Below, piece by piece: positions 52,545 to 61,909 of a stretch of 64,000 bases of DNA (within the stretch, counting starts at the first letter, position 1; every line of letters starts with the position of its first letter). The notes beneath the pieces are model-generated. The model searched no databases. It saw only the letters and a program-made list of their open reading frames with translations, and was not told the DNA's origin. The position numbers and the translations under genes are program-made. Origin of the DNA: Eukaryota sp. TZLM1-RC (taxonomy: Eukaryota; Metamonada: BaSk clade); contig JAUPSS010000006.1 in NCBI GenBank assembly GCA_040285825.1, forward strand, positions 186,001-250,000, written 5' to 3'.

Positions 52545-53164
52545 ACTTACGTAGAATGCCCAAAAAGCGGGCCATTTTCGGTGATCCACCGGTTCAACCA
52601 TCCAGCTCCTGTTTGCCAATTCCCGTGACTCCTGTGGTTATTACTGTGGTTTTACCCCTTTTTGCTGACTTTTCCCCTTTTGTGTATGTTTACTGTGCTT
52701 GTTTTTATCAAAGACCCAAAAAAGACAATAACCGGATTCCTCCTTCCAACAAAAGCTATTTGTCACAGACTCCTTCCGGTTCAGATGATTAAACAGTAAT
52801 AAATATAAATGCTATAAGTTTGTTTTATTCAACTTGGCAGATGATTAATAACAAATTTTTAATCAATCATTATTTCAGTATCATTTACGGTATAAAAATT
52901 TATGTCATTTGTTTTATACTTTTCAGAAAAGTGTTGGCAGTTACGCGTTTCTAAAAAAGACCTTTGCGTTCAACAATGATAAGTTCAACAGTGGTATTGC
53001 ACTGCTACAATAAATTTTTGGACACCATAATTTTCACATTACCACCAAACGCATTGGTACCACGACTAGAGAGTGCCATGAATCTACGAAAATTGTTTTC
53101 ACCAACAGTAGGAATTTATAACTGATTTCATTAGTAGTTTTCTTTTAATCAATTATGTAGTGTC
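52545..53164. repeat. 620-bp direct repeat, copy 2
   Basis: The right end reaches into the last codons of the minus-strand gene at 53145-53590. Copy 1 carries those last bases too, so copy 2 is probably the source. Confidence 0.9.
52556..52792 (+). CDS. Small Pro/Ser-rich basic protein, copy 2, possibly spliced
   Basis: Same protein text as 51751-51987; the one difference seen in its coding region is silent. The upstream flank differs from copy 1 (TCCAAGTCAAAGTATCTACT), so the two may be driven by different promoters. Convergent with the spliced gene at 53145-53590. Confidence 0.45.
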   Translation: MPKKRAIFGDPPVQPSSSCLPIPVTPVVITVVLPLFADFSPFVYVYCACFYQRPKKDNNRIPPSNKSYLSQTPSGSDD

Positions 53165-53590
53165 TCGTTATGTATGTATTATCTCGTACATTCCATGGAT
53201 TTCTCAGTTCAGAATACTGAGATGAGTCAATCTCCACTGGTGCCAGTGACATTTCAGTTGTCAATTGAGGCGCTCTTTGGGTGGGGTGGGATCCTGTTCT
53301 TTTTCTGGAAGTGACATCCATAACAGCACCTATTGTCGTCAATAGTACGGTAGCACCATAAGTATCAAACAAGGAGCGAACAGTTTGAATTAGTTGTCTG
53401 TTACTCCTTGGTTGACCTAAACTTGATGAGCTACTGAATTCCTCTGGCTCTGTTTCAGGCTTGTCACTATCAATCTATGGTTAATAGTATGTAGCTGACA
53501 ACATACCGAGTCGTCACTTGAGGACAACTGTTGCTCTTCAACAATGACCTCCTCCACCTCGGCAGCACCTGTTTCTTTTGTATTGGACAT
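53145..53590 (-). CDS. Unknown 137-residue protein with one 32-nt intron
   Basis: Exon 1 (53590-53507) begins at ATG with MSNTKETGAAEVEEVIVEEQ and ends at a phase-0 boundary. Exon 2 (53474-53145) continues IDSDKPETEPEEF, a Ser run, RQLIQTVRSLFDTYGATVLL, TSRKRTGSHPTQ, and ends NTYITRHYIID. The N-terminus is acidic and disordered; the middle may be a helical segment. Without splicing the frame hits stops at once. The stop lies within the 620-bp repeat. No family recognised, but the splicing makes it a convincing real gene. Confidence 0.65.
53475..53506 (-). other. 32-nt intron
   Basis: On the coding strand it runs GTATGTTGTCAG...ACTATTAACCATAG. It has a canonical GTATGT start, a TTAAC branch-like motif five bases from the end, and TAG. 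Its removal joins two open frames in phase 0. Confidence 0.7.
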
Positions 53591-53767
53591 TGAAATTGAC
53601 TTTTAATAAATTTTTTTATTTGTATTTTTTATTGTGTTGGTTCAACAATATATGTACACTATCATGCTCGTCACGACGAGAAATTTTCTCTTTGGGTTTG
53701 TTATGATGCAAGTTTAAACTTTAAATTGAAAAGAGTTGTATGGTAGATATATCTTCCATGTAAATGA

Positions 53768-54283
53768 AAATTTTCTAATCTTTCAACTTCAATTCCTACT
53801 ACCACACGATCCAAAAGATCACAGTCAAGACATTTCTCCAGGAAGACAAGGCGTTCCTTCAAAAAGCCAACTACCACCGCAAAGAAGCCAAGACAGGAAT
53901 CTGAATCCGATTCAGACTGTGTTTTACCACGCCCACGCCCATCCCAGCCTGAGACTAGAGAAAAGGTGACTGCATTGTTTCTGCCCCATTACAGGAACTT
54001 GTACCTGGTGCAACAGGTAAATGCCTTTGCATCGACTCTTGACAGATGGAAACAAGACCATCCAGCAGAGCATGCACCGATTGTAATTGCCCATCAACGG
54101 GAAGTCAAAGGTGCTGATCCAATCTGGCTTGTTTATACCTCCTCTTCTCAAGTCGTGACCAAATTTCTTGATGGTCCTTGGGATGTTGGTAATATTTGTC
54201 AAGCACCCACGCTCTCCGAGGACCCATTTGTCAATGATTACCTTGGTGAAACTCATCTGATCTCCACCACCACCTTCTTATAG
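53768..54283 (+). pseudogene. Probable N-terminal half of a SET-domain gene
   Basis: An open frame of 171 codons after a TGA, with no ATG in frame, so an upstream exon is likely. A basic Lys/Arg/Ser stretch (KRSQSRHFSRKTRRSFKKP) and an acidic patch (QESESDSD) come first. Then VTALFLPHYRNLYLVQQV and GNICQAPTLSEDPFVNDYLG-E: the spacing of GN...FVNDYLGE resembles the start of SET domains (GvfA...FvxEYxGE). It ends at a TAG shortly before the retroelement relic. The matching SET C-terminus lies beyond that relic at 55555-55887. The SET reading is an inference from both halves. Confidence 0.45.
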
Positions 54284-54303
54284 AGATACGAGCAGTCTTC
54301 GTT

Positions 54304-55540
54304 CCCTTCGTATGTACAATGCTCGAACTTTTAGAGGAGTAAAATGTTTCAAATTCCAGATCATGCTTACCTTAGTCCACATTATGGTGGTTTAAGGTGG
54401 ACGAAGGCTTCTATTCTTACATCGTGTGCTTTTGTTGGTGGATGCAAAAATGCAATTTTTGAGTTTTCCGAAAGATTTGCAGATTGGGAAGATTTATTGA
54501 TGACAACGCAAAGTTCCACTGTTTTTGCATTAAATGAAGAAATTTTCAAAATTAATGCAAAAAAATGGGGTTGATGCTTCCCCAATCATTCAATACTAAT
54601 ATTTCAGAAAAAAATGTTTTAAATTTGAAGTAAACTCTTCGAACATTACAGAAACGATTGACTGGAATGTATGAAAAAGATCTTTATAATAATATATGCA
54701 GCTCGGCTGTTTTCAATCAAGATCTTCACTCATTGTTATTGGAAAAGGGTGTTTGTCAAAACAAGTCGTCAGATTCTTCACTTTTTGTAACCATTGTACC
54801 ACGAAGATTTGGATTGTGTGCCAGTAATGAAGCATTTGTAACAAAAATGAGATTATATTTGAACATCCCCATTAACCAATTATTATCAAAAGAAGAATGT
54901 ATTTGTTCGAATTCACCTCAACTCACTTTGCACCATGCTCTGAATTGCTCTAAATTGATAACTTATCGTTCTTCATTACATGATGCTGTTAGAGACACTG
55001 TTTTCAATATGGCACAAACTGCAAGGGTATCGTGTATCAAAGAGCCCTCGCTGAAGGAAACACTTTCTCTGAATAATTTTGGTTCTGATGATAGAGGTGA
55101 TGTATACTGTGATTGGATTGATAATTCTGAAGCTATTGTTGACTTTGTCTCATGTAATGTTGCAAATGATACTTTGGTTCACAGAAGAAAACTGAATCCG
55201 GTGGCTGCTCTGGATTTCAAAGCAAAAGAGAAACATAGAAAATATGATAAAGATATTGAAGAGGCAAATGTCGATAGAAATACACAGCTGGTTTTTATTG
55301 CTTTCCCTTTTTCGACAAATGGATGATTATCAGTTGAAGCAGAAACTTTTTTGGATGACTTCCAAAAAATGGTGCAAGAAAAAACAATCAAAATATTTGA
55401 TATTTTTTTATGGCGTTCACGGATTCAATTTGCTATTATCAATAGATTACCTCGGTTTTTCAATCGAATTAGAGAAGCTTTAGCTAGACAGCAAGCAGAT
55501 CAAGATTTTGTAGAGGAAATCTTGGTGCAATGGTAGTCGT
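54304..55540 (+). pseudogene. Non-LTR retrotransposon 3' half, divergent relic
   Basis: Same domain order as 15686-17200, more diverged: GGLRWTKASILTSCAFVGG and FEFSERFAD, a broken linker, then CICSNSPQLTLHHALNCSKL (CxC-H-C cluster). RGDVYCDWIDNSEAIVDFVS (nuclease-like core) follows, and it ends RIQFAIINRLPRFFNRI and ILVQW-stop at 55536. Frameshifts near 54570 and 55325 and a TAA near 54630 kill it. It represents a second lineage of the family and sits between the two halves of the SET-like gene. Confidence 0.7.
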
Positions 55541-55554
55541 CCCATTAGTTATGA

Positions 55555-55887
55555 GTTAATTTAATTAAGTGTGCAAATTCAATAAATACATACTATTTCA
55601 AGGAGAAAAACCCAAATACTTACCAAAATATAGATGCCTCTTCCACCGATTTGAAGATAACAAGCTTAGGGAGATATGTCAATACAAGGGAATCTACTGA
55701 TTTAGTTCCCACTAGTTGCTGTGGTCGACTATTGTTTATGACCACTAGAAAAATTAATGTAGGAGAAGAACTGTTTGTGCAATATTTTGACAAGCACGAT
55801 CCTGCCAGAAAAGATTTTAAATTACCTTTTCTGAAATCAAATGCCACTCCCAAGTACAATAGCGCAGATGACTTGGTACTGGATTAA
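55555..55887 (+). pseudogene. Probable C-terminal half of a SET-domain gene
   Basis: An open frame of 110 codons without ATG, starting right after the retroelement relic. SLGRYVNTRESTD, then LLFMTTRKINVGEELFVQYF, resembles the end of SET domains (RyiNh..., tTRxIxxGEELxxxYg). It ends KSNATPKYNSADDLVLD and TAA. SET proteins methylate lysines of histones or other proteins. The central NHSC-type motif is replaced by VNTRES, so activity would be uncertain even if the halves were spliced together. Confidence 0.45.
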
Positions 55888-56281
55888 ATTAACCGTAAAC
55901 GTACTCCAAAATTAGATTGATTGTTTGTGATGATTGTATTTCTATAAACAAGTACGTTATTGATTTTTTATCTCATTATGCATAAATACTGACATTTTTC
56001 ACAGTATAGTCCAAGTTGACAAGAAGTTCTATTATTTGAAAGGGGTATATACGTAAATACGTGTATTCACATACAATGTCTTCAACTTCGTCTAATGCTA
56101 CAGAATCTCATCAATGACAAGCCTCGTAGCACATAAAGCCTGCCAAATTACCATCAGAGTCATGTATTTAGAAAATTAAGTTCTGAAGGTCAGAGGTCTG
56201 GGATGAATTTCGGATTCATCAGTCACATCCACCTTTTCGTTTATCCCTGTAGTTACTCTTCCCTCCTTATCGCAACAATTG

Positions 56282-57013
56282 ATGTCCACATCCCCCGCAA
56301 CACCAACACAAGTGTCAACCATAACTTCAAAGCCCACTCTGCAACCTCGAGATGAGGACTTAAAACCTACGGTTTGCAGACCTGGGAAACCTTTCGTTGA
56401 AACGTTTCTTACGCTTGTGCAGTCTTACACTGGTAAGAAACCTCCGGATGAACTTTTGTCCTTATGCAAGCAACTAAAGGATGTCTTATCTATACATGTA
56501 TATCCGGTCTGCTTGCTTTACCAACAACCATCAATTTATCTTTTAAATACATTCCAATCTGAAATTTATCAATTACATCATGTAGACCTTCAATGTCCTA
56601 GTAAACTGTGCCGTTGTGATGATGAGACAAATTTGGTAAACGAAAAAGAATTAGTTGAACAATTCATCAGTGATGAAGAGATGCGGAGATATCACAAAAC
56701 AATGAATGCAATGACGCAGGAGAGTGTTTATATCAAAACTGATATACTTGCTTATGTTGTTAAGACAATGTACGAGGCTATATCGGATACCACTGTATCC
56801 TTAGATGTTAACCAGTCAGAGTGGACTGCCATTCCACAAGTTGACATGTGGAAATCACTATGCACCTATTCAAAATTCATTTTTTTGGGAGTTCCTCGGT
56901 CCGTGACCGTGTTAGAACCCAACACAGGGGAACCTAAAGAAGAGACAGAGACAAGGAAACAACGTAACTCTTCCCTGTCTGTACAATATCCTGTTAAAAG
57001 AATAAAGAATTGA
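56282..57013 (+). CDS. Unknown 243-residue protein
   Basis: ATG (MSTSPATPTQVSTITSKP) to TGA, single exon. After a low-complexity Thr/Ser/Pro head comes a mixed alpha/beta region (FVETFLTLVQSYTGKK, LCKQLKDVLSIHVYPVCLLY, YLLNTFQSEIYQLHHVDL), a Cys cluster CPSKLCRCDDET, an acidic helix, TDILAYVVKTMYEAI, and KFIFLGVPRSVTVL. The tail is basic (RKQRN, PVKRIKN), perhaps a nuclear signal. No family recognised. Length, composition and clean ends suggest a real gene. The SET-like C-terminal half upstream is on the same strand, 390 bases away. Confidence 0.65.
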   Translation: MSTSPATPTQVSTITSKPTLQPRDEDLKPTVCRPGKPFVETFLTLVQSYTGKKPPDELLSLCKQLKDVLSIHVYPVCLLYQQPSIYLLNTFQSEIYQLHHVDLQCPSKLCRCDDETNLVNEKELVEQFISDEEMRRYHKTMNAMTQESVYIKTDILAYVVKTMYEAISDTTVSLDVNQSEWTAIPQVDMWKSLCTYSKFIFLGVPRSVTVLEPNTGEPKEETETRKQRNSSLSVQYPVKRIKN

Positions 57014-58008
57014 ATACATAAATAGTAATAATTAAATAATTAAATAGAAAATCTTATTTAGAATTTCATTATATAGTACGATACATATTATTTAGTTTAT
57101 TTGTAAATACCAATGGTTAGGTTTTTAGATGTTGGTGTTGATTAATTGAATTATAACATGAATGTAGATTGTATTCAGATTCTTTTTTTATATAAAACTA
57201 TTTTCTTTTTTTAACACTTATTTGGTTTGAACATTATGAACTCAATGTCACTGAAAATAATCTCATTTTATTTGTTCACAAATGTTTCAATCTGTTTGCT
57301 TGTCAGGAAAAGTTTTTGCCAGTCACGATAATTACATTAATTTCACTGAGAAGCTAGAGAATATTCAAAACAATATTAAATCATTGTCACCGAGGTTGTT
57401 CTTGTTTTCATTCTATCTTTCACTCGAGGATGGCTTGCAAGAAAGAAAGTAGTAGGTCTTGGAGTTTTAATTTCAAAAGCAAGTGGATCATGTTGGATTG
57501 GAATTAATGGTATGTTGAATTAGAATTTTGACGACATAAGGTGTCTCGTTTGGATAGTCTTTCTAGTTGCATAGTACCAGAACGTACAATTTTTGCTTCT
57601 GCAGACAGCATTGATGCGAGTTGTCTCGGATTTTGTATAATTGACGCTCCCTTGCCTATCGGAACCTTCTTTTTTAATAAGTTCTGGTAGAAATAATAAT
57701 TTTGGAAAACAGAAAGTGTTCGAATCACAGTGGTCTTGAATATGTATAGTCGAATAAGCTAAAAAACAATGCTGATAGTGTTTAATTTGTGTGAATGTGA
57801 GTGTAATGTGTAAATTTTCTTTATCATTGACCATAATCCCTATCATTTTACATAACTTCAAAAACATTTTTAATGATTTTTTTCAATATCAAGGAACATT
57901 ATTTATTCACATATACACAGTTTTTAATGATACAAAAGTAACCACTATGATTTATCGTACTATCATGAAAGCATTAGAACAAACAACTTCTCATTTGGTT
58001 GGAAATAG
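57014..58008. other. Stretch without a recognisable gene
   Basis: Short chance-like frames on both strands only. A possible upstream exon for the frame at 58009 could lie here but was not identified. Confidence 0.4.
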
Positions 58009-58296
58009 TTTATTGATCTTGTTCAAAGCCTTGGAGAAGTCACTCCACCTAGGTTCGGATGGGATGAGGAATTTGACCAATTGACGACTGATCGATATGA
58101 AGCGCGACGACAGGGTTTGGAACCTTGTGTGCTTGCTACACCTCTTCTAGAGCACACAGACCAAACAGATCTTTATAAACATCAACTATTAGGGAGAAAT
58201 ATTCCAAAAAAAATATGTCAACTATTTCACTCTATTTTCCGTGATGTTCTTGCCGCAACTTTGGAAGAAAACCCTGAATACCTCTTCAGCGCTTAG
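58009..58296 (+). CDS. Unknown gene fragment or 3' exon
   Basis: 95 codons open from a TAG at 58006: LVQSLGEVTPPRFGWDEEFD, RYEARRQGLEPCVLATPLLE, LLGRNIPKKICQLFHSIFRD, ending NPEYLFSA. No ATG, so it is a 3' exon or a truncated gene. The TAAATAG-like context before it could be a 3' splice site. The last codons and the TAG fall exactly where the Fanzor-associated repeat begins (CAGCGCTTAGTTGGATGTCA), so its original C-terminus was probably replaced. No family recognised. Confidence 0.4.
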   Translation, partial: FIDLVQSLGEVTPPRFGWDEEFDQLTTDRYEARRQGLEPCVLATPLLEHTDQTDLYKHQLLGRNIPKKICQLFHSIFRDVLAATLEENPEYLFSA

Positions 58297-58600
58297 TTGG
58301 ATGTCAGTTTCTTCCAGGAGGGGGTTGACCTATTGGAACCTAGCAGGGTCACCTGCTTGTTAGTTAAATAAATCAGTTATGTCAGCATGATGTTTGTCAT
58401 ACCAACCAAGTACCTGCTCAGAAACGGCGGAATCTTTATGAACCTCAGCAGCTTATCCTTTCGGAGCTGGACAGTCAAAGAAGACTGCCATTGTTTTGTA
58501 GAAGTTAAGCTTCCATACAACTGGGTCATCTGTCATTATTTGACCGAAATTGTTCGCCATTTGGAGTGTGCGTGTTGGTACATCAGTTCCAACGAGTTGA
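58284..58600 (-). pseudogene. Fanzor-like 5' fragment, dispersed copy
   Basis: 58286-58555 closely matches 33675-33945, encoding FNPLLEETDIQL and WKLNFYKTMAVFFDCP-type text on the minus strand. From 58555 the match switches to the 32645 type (CATTTG(G/C)AGTGTGCG). It is a third, separate insertion of the same relic family. Confidence 0.5.
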
Positions 58601-58718
58601 AACGTCTTGAGGTATTGTCATACAGCAGTATCCAGGAAAATATTGGGTAAATAATTCTTTCCACTTTTGCAACGTATATCCTGAACTTTGGCATTTTTTT
58701 ATCTTTTTTTAACCAGGT

Positions 58719-59215
58719 CAAATAATTTCTCCGTTTTCGCAATTAATATACGTCAAATCAGCACTTTTTACTACTAAATTGAGGACGTGGGCACACATCA
58801 TCTGCGGGAAATCAGTCCTTATTGTGTTTCTAAAATTTTTGTGGCGTTGACAATGTTTATTCCCTTATCGGTGGTAATCAAAATTATTTTTTCAGTGATT
58901 GAAAACTGATTAAACAAAATTGTCAAATATTCGGCAATGTTGTCGGCAGTATTAGAATATGGTAATACCGAAATGTCCAAAATTACCGATTGCAATCGTT
59001 AATTATCACCGATCCAGTGAAGAGTAGTTATAACGTAGTGGTGGGCAACTTGTGGATATGTGTGAAGGACCTTTCAATACGTAGCCCAACGATCATTAAC
59101 ACAAGTGGCGTCTGCTTTTGTTTGTTAGAGACATTGGTCTGTTTTTGAAGCAATCCACACTGAAGAGAAACCGATTGAACGCTGAAAGATTGAAAAATCT
59201 GGTTTTCATTGACCA
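58719..59215 (-). pseudogene. hAT transposase relic
   Basis: On the minus strand, in broken frames, it reads DRWATYWKVLHTYPQVAHHY and ITTLHWIG, then ITEKIILITTDKGINIVNA and MMCAHVLNLVV. These parallel the hAT DDE domain (DGWTS...Y...T.HYI...W, iTTDNAsNm, CAAHtLNLvv). It has several stops and shifts. No matching ends were found beside it. It may have been the source of transposase for the short hAT-like elements in this window, but that is not shown. Confidence 0.6.
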
Positions 59216-60221
59216 CAACGAGAAATTGGTGAAAGAAGGTACTAGCAGTAGACCTTATTGGTTTAGAAGTAGCTTCTTAATCTATAGTTGATGAAGACTA
59301 CGATGATCTACAGTGAGGAAGTGTAAGAAATGGATTCTGACTGGAATAATGAGGGTGTAGAAGATGAAGATAATGAAGAGCAGAATGGTTTGCTGAACCT
59401 CCTTTTGATATATCCTTGATAGATTAATTACTACTGTACCTTGTTTTGATGATTTGACCAATGTTTATTTTTAGTAAAGATTTTAAATCTACTGTATTGA
59501 ATATCCAATAAAGTTAACCAGTTGTGAAATTGATTTTATTTACCATTATGCAGACTACTATCTAATGTACCCAATGAGTGGACCCACATCCTTTAACCCT
59601 GGATATTGTTATAAATAACACAATTTTATGGTTTTTCGATACAGTAGATTCGGTTTAGTTTATTGTGCTTACATTTTGTAAAATGTACTCTTCACAAAAA
59701 CTGCAGTAGAGAAGAACTGAGCAGCACTTGGTGGAACTGTCGCCTTACTGTTGTTATTTAGTTGCTCTGGACGCTTAACCTCCCAGGGGAGTGCACGCCT
59801 TCGACGGGAAACTCATTTGACATTGGGAATGTCAGTCGATAAAAACAATCAGTCATCCAACAATTAAATTTCATTTATTCACATCTTTGTTTCTGTAAAA
59901 ATTTAAAACATCAGCAAAAGGATAAATATTCACTATACTATGTGATACTTGAACTACTTCAAGTATTTTCTTTCTGAAAAAGGTTACAGTTGAAGGAGCT
60001 GTTTTTGGTGAAAACAGTAACTTGTTCAACCAAGAAACGTGTTGTTTCACCGAGTTCGTAAAGTTGTTTCACAATAAGATCAACTTTACACACTTTACGT
60101 CTCAACCAAATTCCTTGTTTCTTGAACCGTCGCATTTGTTTTCTCTACATTAAATGCTTCAACGAACATTATAGATATTTCATCTTCCAATCATACCTTC
60201 AAAAACAAGCACATCTCTGGT
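59216..60221. other. Stretch without a recognisable gene
   Basis: A very short acidic frame near 59333 (MDSDWNNEGVEDEDNEEQ) might be a gene remnant. Otherwise nothing was identified. Confidence 0.35.
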
Positions 60222-60330
60222 TCCTGCATGAAGTTCTTCTATGTGGATGATGTGGTCTGTACCTCAGCTTTCGACTCTCTCGCTCTTGTCACGTCAGAAA
60301 TTAATTCCTTGTCCTTTGAACCGTGTCACT
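60222..60330 (+). pseudogene. Reverse-transcriptase palm fragment
   Basis: CMKFFYVDDVVCTSAFDSLA followed by LVTSEINS aligns with VVYMDDISLIGSFDLLELVA and QEI of the element at 15686-17548. Only the YxDD box and about 25 residues after it remain. Confidence 0.5.
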
Positions 60331-60419
60331 GGTTTGTTGAAACCATCACTTCATTGTCCATCTTTCTTTCATTTATTTCTTTTCAATACTTTGTTGTCTC
60401 TACCTTCTCATGACACAAC

Positions 60420-61909
60420 TTTCTTTAATCAGGCGTTTCTAACTTTGAAGGAAAACCCAAAGATCGTTATCCACAAGGTCATTAAACTGTCGTATCAATA
60501 CTCATAAGGAGGAAGTGTTCACATTCAATGTGTCTCACCATTGCTGGGAGCTTCACAACGAGATAATTTCTATGTGAAAAAACTGGCAAATAGAATTGTA
60601 TCTTATTGGGAATGGTGTTTTTGGATTGGTCATCAACCTTTTTTATAATGAATTTATTTAAAAACTTTTAAATAAACATTTAAATAATGTATTTCTCCCA
60701 AGACAAGAGCACTACACCGCTGGAAGTAATTAGTCTAACTAATCAGTATCACTGATTTTATTCTGGGCTCTTTTCAAAACTGACGAAGACAAGCTAATCA
60801 AATGAACCTTCAGAGGAATACGAGCTACTCCCAACTCCCCTAGCTGACCAAACGGAGATCGCCTGCCCTTTGGTCTTTGGAAAACTGGCAGTCTTTTTAG
60901 AAATAAACCACCAAGCTCATCTACGTCGACCTGACCCTTGTTGTGCTCCTATGTGAGAATTAATGCATCAAAGAATGTAACTTTCTGAAAAAAGCGGTAT
61001 TTTTACTGACAAACACCTGTTCTTAAACCTTTACGAGAAAAAATAGAATTATTTAACTAAGTTAGCATTTGATTATATTTTCTAACGATGTACACAGTTT
61101 CTGCAATTACGATTCCAAGTCAAAAGAACTTAACATGTTACGAAGAGAGGGAAAAGTTGACTTCTCTTTGATCTTTTTTGGTAACTGAAGCAATAAAACA
61201 TGACAAAAAGTTTTATTGTTATTGTCACCATTAATGTGTTCAGAATTACGACAGATGACATTAAATCACATTATACTACATGGGATAAATTCATAAACTA
61301 CATTGTCGAATGCCCAATATTATCTAAATTGACAGATGAGTCTTGTTGGATAGCTTAATTTTGAGCAGACTCTTAGTAGTTAGAGACTCCACTAACATGT
61401 CCAAATTGGATGACAAACCGACACAAAATTGGAATGAATTTGTTGATAAAAATTATTGAAAAGTTCAACTCTAGCTAAATTATTTCAAATCAAAGAGAAC
61501 GAATAAGATGATGAAAGATTTTGACATAGAACAGTTAACGTAGATATTGTACTAGGATGCCTAAACAATTTCAATTGATGCTCTATCGAACTGTCGAATA
61601 CACAAACATTTAAGGTTTATATTGTTACATTTATGAATGTATCATCGGAATTGATACGTTTCTTTGCTATTGACAGTCAAAGGAAGTATCACATTTGTAT
61701 GGATCATTTCTGTTCCTTACTCGCATGTTTTTCAAAACAAAACGACTATTGAAGCAAGTGGATAAGTGTATGTTTCTATTTGATGAATTATTTTGTGAAT
61801 AAATTAAATTTATATATTTAAATAAGATGTTGTTAAAACATTTTCAAATTAACTAATAATTATAATGCAACATATTCACAACAACATCACTGTGATTTGA
61901 CATGATGTC
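60420..61909. other. Stretch without a recognisable gene
   Basis: No coding frame, known repeat or RNA gene was recognised. Confidence 0.4.

Noticed and set aside
51740-53164. The two 620-bp direct repeats as LTRs of a 184-bp-bodied element.
   Set aside because: Ends are not TG...CA, no target duplication is seen, the body is too short, and the repeats contain a host-like gene and the tail of a neighbour gene.
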